Shown: one piece after another, positions 39,618 through 53,400 of the stretch
Layout of the letters: every line of letters starts with the position of its first letter
Position numbering within the stretch: the stretch's first letter is position 1
DNA from: Chionis minor
Lineage: Eukaryota > Chordata > Aves > Charadriiformes > Chionididae
DNA: 64,000 nucleotides
Direction of reading: 5' to 3'
Assembly (NCBI GenBank): GCA_013398295.1
Contig: VZSF01009945.1
Span: 372,001-436,000, forward strand
Notes under the pieces: generated by a model
The model's database searches: none
Seen by the model: the letters and a program-made list of their open reading frames with translations, nothing else
What the model was told of the DNA's origin: nothing
Translations under genes and position numbers: made by a program

Positions 39618-39631
39618 CCCCCCCCCCCCCC
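39618..39631 (+). repeat. C14 homopolymer in pyrimidine tract
   Basis: Fourteen C inside a longer pyrimidine-rich tract (TTCCTTCCCCTATATT before, TTCTTTTTTT after). On the minus strand this is a G run upstream of purines. Its length is likely to vary or to be miscalled. Confidence 0.9.
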
Positions 39632-41033
39632 TTCTTTTTTTGCTTGTTTTCTTTTTGATTGCTTCTATTCACAGTTTATTGCTGATAAAAACCTCAACAC
39701 AGCCCTAGCAGCCCTACATGCTTTCATGAGAAAATTCAATTTTTATGCCTGTGCCAGACCTTCCCAGGATGAAAGACCATTAGAATGATGTGTATTAATA
39801 CAGCCACAAATTGCTTCTAACTAAATTTAAAACAAGCATTGTAGCATGTTCTCAAACCAAATGATTTGTGTTTGGTGAGGTGAGGCGGGAAAGTTGCTCC
39901 ATGTTACTGGTTAAATGAAACAGCATAATACATTGCATTCACCTTTTCCCTTTTAAAACATAAATACTCAAAGTACAAATGAAACCACAGAACTCACATG
40001 GCAACATAGCATAATTCCAAGGGAACTTCACTTGAGTTCACAGTCACACTAACGGAAGTCTAGAGAAAGACTATTCAGGTTTTCCCTCCAAATATCAAAT
40101 ATACAAAAAGAGGGGAGAAAAAAACCCTTGACAAAACTGTCTGTATTGGTCACACAAAACAAGAAGGAGCTACTGCCCTCCTCCTATTTGCAAAAATTAT
40201 CCAGGCTTTTTTCAAGGTAACTGAAGTGACAACTGCAATCCAAAGGCAGATTAAATTGGAGAAAAGTACTTCTAGGTAAAATAAAGCAGCAGAATATTGG
40301 ACAGAGGACAGGATTCTGCAGAAAGTAGAGTTTTTTTAGAGCTGGTCCGCATTGCCAAGTACCATGTTCTTCAGATGAGAAGAATCAATGTTAGCAAGTA
40401 AGTTGCTCCGGATGAGATTCACTGCACTTAACTTCAGCCACCTAAAAATCAAGGAATGTAGCTATAGAACGTTATCCTCTAGTTTTCCTGAAGAGCCAAT
40501 GGAGTCACCTACATCTCTCCAACAGGCAATTCATCTTATGCGAACACTGGTGTCAAAATCAAATCTATCTCCCTCTGGTGACTATAGTGGGAGAGCAAGT
40601 GATTGTCTTGCCTTGGCAAATCAGTTTTAAACAACTGAAGATAGGTTATGATAAATCACATCCTTACAATCGGTCTGAAGGTAAAGCAAGGAAAACTGGA
40701 AATAAGGAAGCTACAGACGTCACTGCAGCCTAGTCTCAGGCTACAAACAGCCTGCTTTTAAGCAAGCCTGTGCCCTGGAGGTTTATCACTGGAATCTTTA
40801 AAAGCTTGTTTCTCTTCTGCTTCTCCTCTCCCATTCTTCCAACCACACAAACAGAAGTTAGCGTCAAAGGCAATCCAAATATACTGTAGACAAGCTATTC
40901 ATCAGACTGCTTCACATGTTAAGGATCTGTTAAAATGTTTTAGCACAGCTCTATTGAATAGGCTCTGTGCTCTTACCAATACTCCACAATACCTCAAATT
41001 ATTATTTTTTTAACCTTAAATTAGTGCTACTCT

Positions 41034-41156
41034 ACAGATGGTTATAGATAAAGTTACAGTAGGCAAAAGATCAGCTCAGGGAAACCCAAATGACTTTAAA
41101 CAGCATCAGGGCTGGACCACAAACAAAATTCAGGTGTCCCAGCCATCCCCCCTTGA
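41034..41156 (-). repeat. MIR/CORE-SINE relic, reverse orientation
   Basis: The + strand shows CTACAGATGGTTATAGATAA, AGTTACAGTAGGCAAAAGAT, CAGCATCAGGGCTGGACCAC and ATTCAGGTGTCCCAGCCATC. This follows the reverse complement of a MIR (TACAGATGGGGAAACTGA ... AAGTGACTTGCCCAAGG ... CAGAGCTGGGA ... CCAGGTGTCCCGACTCCCA). The copy is strongly diverged; the call rests on the order of short matches. Confidence 0.5.
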
Positions 41157-44100
41157 CTACCTGAAAGCATTCAAAACCTCATAAGGAACAATGTACGCAG
41201 GAGGAGATTTAGACCATACTTCTCCCAAGGAGTTATAAAACACAAGTGAATAAGTCTTCCTATGTTTTCAGGACACCTGGCAGTCCAGAATGCCACGTAA
41301 AATAAAAAGAAAGAAATACCCCTTGAAACTTTTGTATTTTTTTAGCAACAATTCTGTCATTAGCACAAAAGATTAACAATTTTAGAACGTAAGAAACAGG
41401 GTTGATACCAATTGTATGGAAACGTATTAGTAACTAACAGGGAAGCCTAAAGATTCTGCAATATCTTATTAAAGGTCAAGTTTAGTAAATGGAATATAAG
41501 ATCACATGATCCCCAGGCATTATATGCTACCTCAAAATGCAGAAAACAACTGAGATTCATATAGTGCCAGTTTATTATGGAGCTACATTTATACCCACGT
41601 TTTCAAGGAGCAAGCTGTTGTGCACCCCATGCAGCCCATCCAATTGCTGCTGGAGTTGCTGAGGACCACAACCCTCAGAAATGCATATCTGGCTTTACAG
41701 TGAGTAAGGCAGATAAAAGCCACAGGTATTGCAGTGCTAACACAATATACAGATAGGAAACAACATACATTTTTGATATTAAGTACAAAGCCATGGTGCT
41801 GAAGACATGCTGATTTCAAAGTTAGCCTCCAGTAAACAATCTGTCCTCACTCCACCTTCACATCATTAGCAGCTCTCCCCAGGCAACAGACCTAGACCGC
41901 TCAGTCCCCTCCACAGCACTGGTTTTACACAACTGAAAAATCAGATGATTTTGGGTCACATGTCTGTGACCCATCCTGGTACCCGAAAGAACAACTTCCT
42001 ATGGCCTCAAACAGTTACTCGTTACAAACACATGAAGCCGGCGTGATATGGACTTCTCTGAGTTGGTGCTCTAAACTAGTATCATATGTGAATTATTATT
42101 TTTTTACAGCAGAAGCACTGTCTTGTTAGTCAGACCTTCTCTCTGCCTGTACTTGTATATTGTGTAATACAGCGTGGACTTCAAACTGGGTCAGGACCTC
42201 AAGGCCAACTGTCAAAATATTCAATTACAATATACAACTAACTACTGAAAAGAGTCAGAGAATCAACTTGAGCATACGAGATGCTTACTATGGCTTAAGG
42301 AGGCCCAGCAGTATGTGGAATACTGTAAAATGAAGCAATAAGGCTACACATCTCCTTTGAAATTAATTTCATTTGGGAAAGTCTAATTTTAAGTTTCTCC
42401 TTCAATAGCAGTATCTCTCCTACAAATGGCAAACAGAAGAGCAGTACAGAGCACATCTAATCTTTTCTAACCTCATTTCCACAGCATACGAATAGCTGAA
42501 AGTTACAAAATAGGAAGGGGGAAGAATCATGTTTATGACAATATAATTTTCAAGCGCGCAGTGAAGGGCAATGTAGCACATCTGGCACAGCCTGAAAACT
42601 GTATATGGGGAGGGAGACCAACATACAGCAATGCAGAGGAGTAGGGAAAGCTACAGTAAGAATGGCACTTAAAATAAAAGCCTTAGCGGTGTCATACAAA
42701 CATGCATTTTCCTGTGCACTCTTTTAAGCATCAGGCAAATAACAGCCCATTCACTAGAGGCAGTGCTACCTTGTAATACACGATGACAATGGAAATTTTG
42801 TTCTGTTCTCACAGGACACTTCAGAGCAGGAGCTGAATGGCTCACCACACAAATTAATATGCATCTATTTAAAAGAATCATTCTGCATTACATCAAACAG
42901 GCCATGGTTTAGGTTACCATTCAGGCTAGTTTATGTCAGATTTTATTTTTTCCTGCTCAGTTATGCATTGCTTTTTTGAAGACAAAAACACGAGGAAGAA
43001 ATTCACAAAACTATATCCTAGGATTTAAAAACAACATACTTGCAACTACGGATTTCTTGGGCCGCTGCACCTTTACAGTTTCTGTGGTAAAAATGAAGTC
43101 CTGCAAGACCAATATGTTTGCTTTGCTGTGGGTAGGTAGCAAGGAGAGAAATCTATTGCAAGTATTAATCGTTCACATTTCTGCTGTCACAGGGAATCAC
43201 AAACGGTACTTATTATAACTAAAGCTCACAGGTGCTACACAATGTTTTCCTCTTGGTTTTACTCAAACATGTCAATTCTTTCCCAACAGGAAAGCATCCC
43301 CAACTCAACACAGAACAAAACCTGGGCTCACGACTTTGTGCAAGACTGAACGTATCTGGTCCACTGACAATACATGAGGATTATATCATACACGAAGCAG
43401 CTGCAGTGCAGAGAGGATTAAGCATTAAAGATGCTTTTTTTTACACCTGTAGAAGACAAGAAAATCTTTAAACTTTGCTCGCCTAAGTAAGGACAAAAAC
43501 ACCTTACAGAAATCAGCTAATGGAGATTTGCCTTGAGGGTCTGAACATGGCACTAATGTCTGCTCCATCAGAATATCAGGCATAGCAGAGTGTCATTCAT
43601 TCAGAACTTACATCCCTGCTTCTCAAAATGACAGGCATCAAATGTGTCACCGTGCTTTAACTTTGTATGACCAGAACTAGACAATCATGATCTCATCACA
43701 GAGCCAGGGACTGCAGTCTCATGACCCTCTGTATGATGTGGAACAGAACATACAGAAAATACCTTATACTAAGTGCTTAGTAAGGGGTCGTCCATGCCAA
43801 ATAAAATGGATGAAGCAGTATGTCAAAGCACATCTAGAAGGGTGCAAGTCATTCAAGTGTCCCATGGGACCATGCGGTGCCATGGCCATTTGTACCCATG
43901 TATTCTGGGTATATAGCATTACCATTGTTAATTTATACACACTTTAAACCGATGTAAATGATTATACAAAGAAAAGGAGGGGACAGTTGTGATTCATTGT
44001 GACTTAGAACATTACACATCCTAGACCTAAAACGGAAGGTCATCTTCAGCACATACCTAGGAAAAATAATAGATGATAAAAAAGTTCAGTGATGAATGCA

Positions 44101-44820
44101 GAAGCAGGAATCTGACAAACCCCTCAAACTGCATTACAGTACTACATGTAGCTTTCAAAACACTAAGTGAATCATAGAGCAGGAGAAGGTACAGACGGCA
44201 AAATGATCAGCAGCATGCGGGTGAAAAGGCAATTCTTCCTCCTACTTTGTTGGCTGAAGTCAGAAACAAGAGACCCCACTGGACTCTCCTCAAGAAACAG
44301 CAGCTAGGTTGGGAAAGAATATTTTGGAAATGTTTTGGTGTGTAACACATTTTATACAGCAACTCTTTGCATCTACTGGTAAATAGACTTTGGTTTATTT
44401 ACAAGCATATAGTTTTAAGGTGATCAGGCAGACTAGGCTGTATATGGCTGTGGGTCCTTGGCAGCTTATAAAAAATACATAATACAACAAAAGGCAAAAA
44501 GATATTCCATATGGTCACATTTACCTAATAATTTCTTCTTATCTGACTGCTGCTCTCTTCCTCTGAAGGGCTGTTTGCACTGAACAAAAGTGAGTGTTTT
44601 GTTCTGGAGTTTGTTTCTGAAGGTGTCCTTTTCTGCAGAACACAATTCTCTAACTCAGAACCAAGAAGTGAAATGTGTAAACGATCCGTATGGACATCTT
44701 CTGTAAAATAGCTTTGTGTTTAATGGGCTTTACTTTAGACTTTTTTCCTTTCATTTTCCCTTATCAATTGCAAGGCTGCATTTTGGCCAAGTTTCAAGAC
44801 ACATGATATGAATGTGCATT

Positions 44821-44865
44821 ACTGTTGAGTGAAGTCTACAAAAACTGGTTGTTGATATTAAACAA
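44821..44865. repeat. Copy A of a 45-bp duplicated segment
   Basis: ACTGTTGAGTGAAGTCT...GTTGATATTAAACAA matches the segment at 46467-46511 at about 38 of 45 positions without gaps, in the same orientation 1.65 kb away. Flanking similarity is weak. It may be a fragment of an unidentified dispersed repeat or an old local duplication. Confidence 0.6.
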
Positions 44866-45089
44866 GTGAGGGCTTTTTTCCCATGCTTAACATTTCCCAT
44901 ATCAAAAATGCAATGAGAAAAATCATGGAAACAAGTGGTCACTGAGTTTCTCAGTTTCCTTCTGATTGAACTTGTAGATTTTCTCACAGCTACACAAATA
45001 TTGCCTCAGAACAAAAGTAGTTGCAACTCAGCAGTGATGTTATTAGGATGCCTTACTTTGCAAAGTTTCAAGTTGTAATTTTAGCATAA

Positions 45090-45415
45090 CACAACGGCTC
45101 AGATGATAGCTCCCGTGCAAGCGCCACAGTGCAGTTTTAATGAGAGCACTGTAGTACGTGTGTACTCACGAGAGATTTAAAATACCTAGCTTGATACAAG
45201 CTACAGCATCACTGTAGCTGGAGAGAGTTCGGAATGAACTAACCCTCCTTTCTGGGCAGGATTTGCAGATTACGTTTCCTCTGTGCTGCAACTGTTGTAC
45301 TTGAGTTAACCTACTTGTATTTGGTTCGAGTGTGCCTATGCCACACTGTACTGTAGTGCAAGTGCACATCTAATAAAACTCCGATGGGTCACATGCCTTG
45401 TCTGTGTCTCAGTTT
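45090..45415 (+). other. Possible LTR-like block with AATAAA and a hairpin
   Basis: A CpG-containing segment carries a perfect 8-bp stem (AGCTACAG at 45199-45206 and CTGTAGCT at 45212-45219, loop of 5). It then has AATAAAACTCCGATGGGTCA from 45372, followed by the GT-rich TGTCTGTGTCTCAG. The pairing of a poly(A) hexamer with a GT-rich element resembles the end of the R region of a retroviral LTR. Clear LTR termini were not found, so the identification is weak. Confidence 0.2.
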
Positions 45416-46466
45416 TTGTGCCTCCTGTTGTAGAGATACTTGCCACTGTGTTGGGGTCTAAATGGGGTAACTTGAGATCTACTCAGACACAACAATGCTT
45501 GGGTCATTTGAGCACCCAGAAAAAGGGCAAGAAGTAAACTTAGTAACATCCCCACATTAACATTGCCGCCACTTAAAACCATCATTCTCCTCCATCTCGT
45601 ATAACACACTTTTGTGAACTAATGGCATCCCTTTCAAAGAATAAAATGGAGAGATAGCTGATAAAGCTGTGACAAAAGATGAAAGCCAGAAAAATAATAA
45701 TCATCCCACGATTCAGACTTCAAACACAAACCTTAAAGAGCGTTACTTCAAGTGTGTGCACCAAAGGCAAGTCACGTTTGCTCAAAAGGGCAGATGAAAC
45801 ACAATGTTTTCACCCGAGGTTGGCTCTGCCAGGCTGGGCATGTGTTACCTTTCAATTGCAAGTAAAACAGTAGCTGAATACTGAAGAAAAACACTTTAAA
45901 AAAACCCCAAATGAACCCAAACAAACTGCAAAGTAGTACCACCACAAACTGCACCCTCAGTCCCACCTACATGGCTAAGCCATTTCTCTGATTTCAGAAA
46001 GGGTTTTCGGGGTCTACTGTAAAGCAGAACCCAAGTGTTGTAGCTCTTGCCATTTCTTAATGGTTAGAAAAAGATTGGAAACTTTAACCATATCACCCAG
46101 TCAAGAAACTTATGCAAAGCCACGAGCCAAATAATGTTTACCAAATGGGAGACACAAATTTTCTTTCCTTTCCCAAGTAAGCAACATCCAGGATGACCAT
46201 ACCTCTAATTTTTTAGCTGTTCTTTTAAACGATTATTTTATATTTTAGTAAGTGTTCTGGAAAAAAATGAGCAAACAGTCAATATTGGTTATAAAAGAAG
46301 TAGTGGGAGGATAGGCTTTGTCAGGTATAATTAAAAAGTAAGCATCATACCATAAGAATTAAAAATTATCAGAGAAGAGAATCAAAGCAGACAGCTTCAA
46401 AAAAAGAAGTGCCCACAAGACAGAATTTGATCTGTTTCTTCAGACACCAGTTCAAAATCATCCATG

Positions 46467-46511
46467 ACCGTTGAGTGAAGTCTGGAGGAACTGTTTGTTG
46501 ATATTAAGCAA
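46467..46511. repeat. Copy B of a 45-bp duplicated segment
   Basis: Counterpart of the segment at 44821-44865, with the fully shared core GTTGAGTGAAGTCT and TTGTTGATATTAA. See copy A for interpretation. Confidence 0.6.
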
Positions 46512-48162
46512 AGGACAAGTTCTGCCATAAATATCTGCTAAAAGCAAAGACTAGTTTGCTAAGACAAAGACAGATTTTTACATGCTTACTTTTCTGGTTC
46601 AGAACAGAAATTCTGGGCAAGGTGTAAAGGACAGCTTGCTACCTTTCACCTTTTTATAACTGTATGGACAAATTTCACTCCATTCTCCTTTACTTTTATT
46701 CACTAAACTCTTTATTTACAAACCCATAATTCTTGTTTTAAAAAAAGTTGTTGAGTTTCAATACTGAGCTGACAAAAACCGAGCATTTCAAGCAACACAC
46801 AGGGCTAAAGAGACCCTAGCCCTGAAGCAGAATGGAGTAGATATGGGTGTGCAAACAGACCTTTTACAAACTCAGGTCATTTAGTCTGGGAATGACCCTG
46901 CTGCAGCACAGCTTCTCCACACTTCTATCTTCAGCTTCCTCTGTGGATTGGATGCCCGTACACTTACTCTTCACACCACTCCTGCCTAATCTTCCCTAGA
47001 AGTGAGCAAGACTGGGAAAGGAATGCAGGCAGAATATGGGATGCCACTGGGTGCCAAGTGGTACCACTTGAATTGTTCTGCTTCGGAAAGGCAAACATCA
47101 TCTCTGCTGCATAGGATTCAATGTACATTTTGGGGACACTCACTACTTTGCCTCCATCAGTGTAAGATGCATCTGAATTCTTAATTGAGGGCAGCTCCTT
47201 AAGTAGAGGGAATGTATCAAATCAGCCCTTGGAAGAAGCCAAGCACAAAAGATTGTCCTGAGATGAAAACCTCTGGCAATTACTGCAGAGAAGCTTTCTG
47301 AAAGTTTCTGCTCTAGTACATTTTTTCGGAGCCTGGCAAAACAGCCATAGTGAAAATAGCATTCATGCATCGGGTGCAGGGATCTGAGGTTGGAAAGTAA
47401 AATGTGTCTTTGGCACAGGGATGGGAAGAACAGCTGATGGACAGAGGGATTCAGAGGCACCATGCCAGCTCCAGAAGGTCAGAAGACCAGAGTGGACAAT
47501 GCAAGCTGGGTCCCTGAGATGCCGTTTGGCACTATCCCATCTGACCCTCTGCATAACCTCAGGGAGAAGAGCAAACTAGCTGGAATCAAGACAGGAATAT
47601 TTGGCACTATTTTGGCAGGACTATATCTGCCAGAGATCTGGGATAACAAAGTATTCTTCAGAATAAAAAAAAAAACAAACCACCAAACCAAACCAAAGCA
47701 AAAAACCCCAACTCTATCTCTGAAAGAATATTTGACCAAATTAAAACTTTAAGAGCTTTGTTCTGCTCACTTTGGAGGACACAGAAACACTGGAAAAATG
47801 GGGTCTCTTTCATGCATTGGCCTCACTGTTCTTTCCTGGGTCCCTGAAGAAAGCCAATTTCTTCCATCTTACAGTTGGCACTAGGCTAATCACAAAGTAG
47901 GAGCAGCTATAGAAAGCAACCTAAACAGAAAGCTAGACAGAAAAGAATTAGAATTTAAGGCCACTTTTGGCACTATGACAAATATTTATCATTACTCCCA
48001 AAGAAAAATTAATAGCATGAAAGGCTTTTAAGTTATGGCTAATATTACTGAGAAAATAGTATAAAAGATTAAAATCAAATCAGCCCAAACTTATGGTGAA
48101 ACACCAAGCTTCCGTTTGCAGTGAGAAAAGCAATACATGCTAGGCATGCATATCCACAGGAC

Positions 48163-48190
48163 TATATATATATATATCTGTATATATATA
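48163..48190. repeat. (TA)n microsatellite
   Basis: Two TA runs separated by CTG in the SERGEF intron. AT-rich simple sequence. Confidence 0.9.
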
Positions 48191-50394
48191 GCATACAAAC
48201 AAATGAATACTATATAAAGTAGTTCTCACTAACCTGCAATATGAATATGAGAGAAGCTGAATTTATTCTTTAAACTGCTGGACAACAGAACAACCAAATA
48301 TGAAGACAACAAAGTCAGACAATGTTCAGATGTATCCTTAAATAACTTTATAATTGTTTTTCTCTGACTCTGTCTTCAAAGGTCTTGTGGTAACTTCAAG
48401 CCTGCTGAGTACCAATAATGAAAATATTTCTTGTACAGTACAGCCAAGAGATCTTTACTCTTCAAGATGACTTACTAACAGAAATGTCTCTAATTCATGA
48501 CTGAACCAAAATGCCAGTCTCTTGACTCTGGAGGCTTCTTAAATCTACCTAGAAATAGGTGAAGCAAGAATAAGAATTTTAAGTGTCCAAGCAACTTTGC
48601 AGAAGTGACTCATGTTCCAAAATCATTCAAACACTTAAAAATGCTATCTTTCCCCAAATGAGAGCCTTTTTTTGGGGGTGGGTTTGGGATGTGTGATCAT
48701 CAGCATTTTAAAGCTCTCCATAGAACTTTTGATACAGAAATGTTAAAAATAAAGACCATAATTTTATTTTAAAATACTACAAAGGATGCAAGAACCCACT
48801 AGGCCAAAGTGTTTTAGGATGACCACAACCACCCATTGTATTTATCAATTTACTGTGCAAAAAAAGAGAGTAAAAAGAATTACAACACAACTGGCAATAC
48901 TACACTTAACATTTGTGTTTGTAAAGTATTTGTATGTACATATACACACATGCACACTTGTATTCTACAGAAAACATACATACAATTACGGATCTTGCAT
49001 AGGCAAATAGAGGAGATGTATCTAGTATCTACATATAGATGTAGGAAGCAGCCAGCATCTTGGCTTTTGCCAGAGAGAATTAAGTCCAAATTGTAAAAAA
49101 ACGTTTTCAACAGTGAAGCGACACAAATTTGAAACTGAAAGATGCACTGCCCATTTGCCACTGCTCTGTCACCCACTCACATCTCACTCTGCCATCCTTC
49201 ACAGCCAGTAATGCCTCCCTCAGGCCTGGCTATCTTTTGCAGAGCTCTTTGCTTAAACCATTTTATGCTTTTGGACCTTGCATTAGTAGCAACACACAAC
49301 AGGATTTCTTTTTTTGGGCACACATCCCTCTACAGATGGTCACTATTGATTTGGAGTACTGCAGTTTCTGGAAGCGGGATTCAATTTGCCTGAGCCCAAA
49401 ACTTCTACGGTGTACAACTATGTACATATGTATACACATATCCATACTTCACCCAGACACCCAACTCTTTTCATACTTTCATAGTGGTGTTCATCTCATC
49501 CAAGGCAAACACCTAAAGTCAAAAGAATCCTTTTACCACCCCCTTTTACCCATCTCTTCCTCTCCACTGCCTGCAGATTATCTGACTAGCTCAGACATAG
49601 TTTAAAATGAAAGCAGACAAATCTTGCCCTAGCTGCCCAGCCCAAGCTGCTTCACAAACTTATTTTCAAAAGACATTGAGCTTTCTGAAAAATCAGACAC
49701 TTCAAAGACAAAATCAGAAACTCACTGAGATTTCAAGTGCCCCCAAAACCTTTAAACAATTTTGAGAACACAGATGTAAACTAATCTTCCAAAATGTCAT
49801 GTATAGACAGACAACTCAAAATGTTGTCCAGTTAACAAAACCTTCTATAGCATGATGACCAGCACTGCAGTAGTAAACACAATGCTCTGCCTTTATAGTT
49901 TTACTGCATCTTTGGTATCCACTTGGTTCAAATCTACACTATGGGAAAGGAAAAAAAAACAAAGTCTTGATTGGAAGGCAGTTAAGTTGTATATGATTAA
50001 ATTTAAAGGGGACTTCATAGGTTTATTCAGCTACCTGATGGATTAAGTTCGTTTCCAATTTCTGAATGAGAATTTCTATTACTATGGAAGAAAAACATTA
50101 CACTTTGGTAATTTCTTAGGAAACAGAAATTATTTTTACATCTAAGTAGTAGCCCTTTATTGTTTAGAACTGTCTTTAAATAACTGTGTTGAAATATGGT
50201 TCCATTTATTTCAGCAGCTCTGATTCTCAATATCTTCTCTCCTAGCCAATGTGTCTTGCTGAAAGGTTGCTGATGGAACTGTTTACTTTTCAGCATGAAA
50301 GGCTATCCTTTTCTGAAATTTCTCAGGAGATCCTTCTAATTAATTAGTCTACAGTTCCCACACCACTTTATTTCATTCTTTTTTTAATTAGGCT

Positions 50395-50414
50395 GGGGGG
50401 GGGATGGGGTGGGG
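50395..50414 (+). repeat. G-rich tract with G-quadruplex potential
   Basis: Nine G, then AT, four G, T, four G. The nine-G run can supply two tetrad strands, so four G tracts are available within 20 bases on the + strand. For SERGEF this is the non-template strand complement, so the RNA would be C-rich. Formation in vivo is unknown. Confidence 0.6.
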
Positions 50415-53400
50415 TGTTTGGTTAGATTTTTTTGTTTGCTTTAGAAAGCTCACAAAGCTCTTGCAGGCAGAAACATTTCTTGTTCTCGCTGCAAGAAATG
50501 CTATTTATATGCTTTGGCTACTGAGAAGTTTTTTGGCTCTCCAGAGGACAATTAAATAATGACGACTCTGTATTCATTTATTCATTCCAAAACATAATTC
50601 TACTTTTGAAGGTTTCATTTGAATAACATGGTACTGACCACAACTTTTCATCCACAAGGCAATTTAAGTCAAGTTCAGCCCCATGTCAGTGTGCACTGGC
50701 TAGACCCAAGTCCCAGGAGGTGCAAATATTACTCAGCTGACAATGTGATTAGGTAACCAGTTCTCCTTCAGGATTCAAAGCTGCTTCTCCAACTGGTAAT
50801 CAGCAAAGGTCTTAAAAGGATTTGAAGACCTTTGCCTCAGTGAAGGCAAGTCTTGATGGGAATGTCAAGGGGGACCAATTGCTTCTCTGAAAGGGGAAAA
50901 GAAGCCAGGAGGAAAAAAGTTTGACTGTAGTTGACAGCAAAAACCCGAGTCATGACTAATTCCTTCATTTCCAGCTATCAGGTTCCGCTTTGCTCCTCTT
51001 AGCCCCGCGACTTTAAACCTTCTCATTATAGAAGGAGAATTACCCCGCACAAAGCAAAAATATAATCCTCCTTCCTGAGCTCTGAAGGGATCTGGTCAGA
51101 CCTTCCCACTCAACAAATGGCAGAAACCATCACAAGAAGCCGCAGACAGTGGGGGACTAAACCTCTGAGTGCTGCCTGCATTACTGGCCAAAGGCTACCC
51201 GCCGACTCTGCCACTTCTACCTTCTACCACCTTGTCTTGACTATTTTAGCTATTAACGTTGTTCTCTCTTTAGGTCAGGGAACATCTTTCACTGCCGCCT
51301 CTACTACATGATCTGAACTCACCTTGAGCACATGGATGTTGTGTTATGAAAATAGCTCTAAAAATCTCTGTTGTAATCACCCATGGGATTAGATTCATAA
51401 TGCTCTGTAAGTCTGGAACTTCAAAAAAAGTGAATAAAAACCCTGCAGTGCAGGCGTTATTTGGTCCTGGAATCTTGGCTCATCTGTATATTTAGAACAT
51501 AGTTGAAAAATGAACATTCAAATTTAACATAAGATGAGACATCATGGACTTACTTAACTGTCCTTTCTCACATGGTGACTGATATGAAATAAACCCATCC
51601 TACTTTATTCAGTCATAAAAAGAACTCAAGGAAGGGAATTGTGAAGGTAAAGATGACTTTTTATAGGCCTGCTTTACAGAGCGATTCCATGGGCAAATGC
51701 TCCTCGGTGCTTTTGCTTCCCCATCTACAGACCAGGGATATTTGTCTGTCCCAAGGAAGATTTTAAAAGTGTACGGTTTATAGCAGTAATTCATAGCAAA
51801 TCCTTAAATTAATGGCCATATAGGAAAGAGAAAAGACAATAACATGCCGTGAAAGCAGAATTCAGTGAAGTACATTCAGTACAGGAAAGCCATGTTAAAA
51901 GCCATTTTAGGGTTCCTGAATGTACATGAAATCTGTTGGGACAAAAAGCAATTTCTAGGAGTCAGTGTTGTTTTCGACGTTTGTGCTGTACAGACCCTGA
52001 GGATTAAGTTAAGCACTGAATTCTGAAGTCAGGAGAACAGCAGCATTCTATGAGCGTGACATTTCTGTCTGTATGGAGGTGTATGACTCGGAGGGCTTTA
52101 AAAGGCAGCTTCGTCCCTCTTTTCCTGGAGCTGAGACATGCTATGAACTGAGATTCTTTTTAGTTCGTTTTGGTACTTCCAGAAAATCTTTCATTTTCTG
52201 CATGCAGCACCTTTCCCCCCCAAAAAAAAGATCTCTTTTGTCCCCTTTCTATGCTGTCCTCATCCATAAAGTATTTCTGCAGACCTCTGCATGAAGACAA
52301 CATTAGCTGCAAGGATATCAGAGCAACATAGAATTTGCTCTATATCTGCACACCAGTACTGTCTCTTTCAATCTTTCTCTGCCAATAAAGGATTTTACGG
52401 AATTGCAGGTGGTTTACTTTCTGTGCAGGAGGCTAAGAGCTGCACCATGTAACTATAGCAACAAATACTGTGAAAGCTCTTGATTTTTATTGACATGCCT
52501 CACATAACCTCATGGAAAAATTTATACAAACGGAGAAACAGAAAATTAAATATCCCAAAGGCCAAAGGAAAATATTGTGGTGATCTGCATCTTTATGCAT
52601 CACTTAAATACCTCCCCATGGTGATTTGCTTCTTTTACTGTACAGTGGTAACATTAAAATAGCATTTTGAAATTCACAGTTTAAACAGTAACTTAAGCCT
52701 CCACAATGCCAAAACAGAAGATATACATGCAATCAGCTCAGAAAACACTGTAGCACATTGCTGTATTTGAGAAAAATTCATCATTGAGAAATGAACGCTA
52801 CACAAATGGAGAGAAGGTGCACACATTTTTTCATAGAGGGTAATAAACATTTGCATAGGGATATACTGCATTATTCATCTCTTAGAGACAAAAGATGCAT
52901 CTTTCTAAAAGACATTTCTCTGTCCAAAGGATACTCTCTTAAAAGGAGCTTCCTGTGCTTGCAGCAGCTCAGAACTGTGTGAAAATGATACCGAGATGCT
53001 CTGTCCCAGTCTTCATAATCTATGACTTGATAGACAAGTTTGACATTTCCAATCCAATACAACAATGTCAAGCTCACAACAAAATATGACTATGCCGCAG
53101 TCTGAAATGGCCTCAAGTATCCTGGACAGCTACCAAATCACTTACGTTGAGCTTGAAAATGCCACCTCTAAATGAGCTTCCAAGGCCATGATCCACAGAG
53201 CTGCAAAACTGGTCCGTGCTAATGGCCACCATTTATAGCCTTAACCTTTACTACATTACTTCAGTTCTCTTCAACAGCTCAAATAATATGAACCAAAAAA
53301 ACACTTCCAGAGATTTTAACAATAACCACCAGACCAAGAACTATTCCTGCTAAAATCTTGACCTTATTGATGAAGTGCATTTGCATGGTCACAAGAAGAG

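Noticed and set aside
47662..47710. A-rich tract that might be the tail of a retropseudogene
   Set aside because: It is an (AACC)/(AAAC) simple sequence without a recognisable gene-derived body upstream.
49129..49605. 158-codon open frame on the plus strand
   Set aside because: No domain, no repeat-derived protein signature, and overlapping open frames in the other phases suggest simply a stop-poor stretch.
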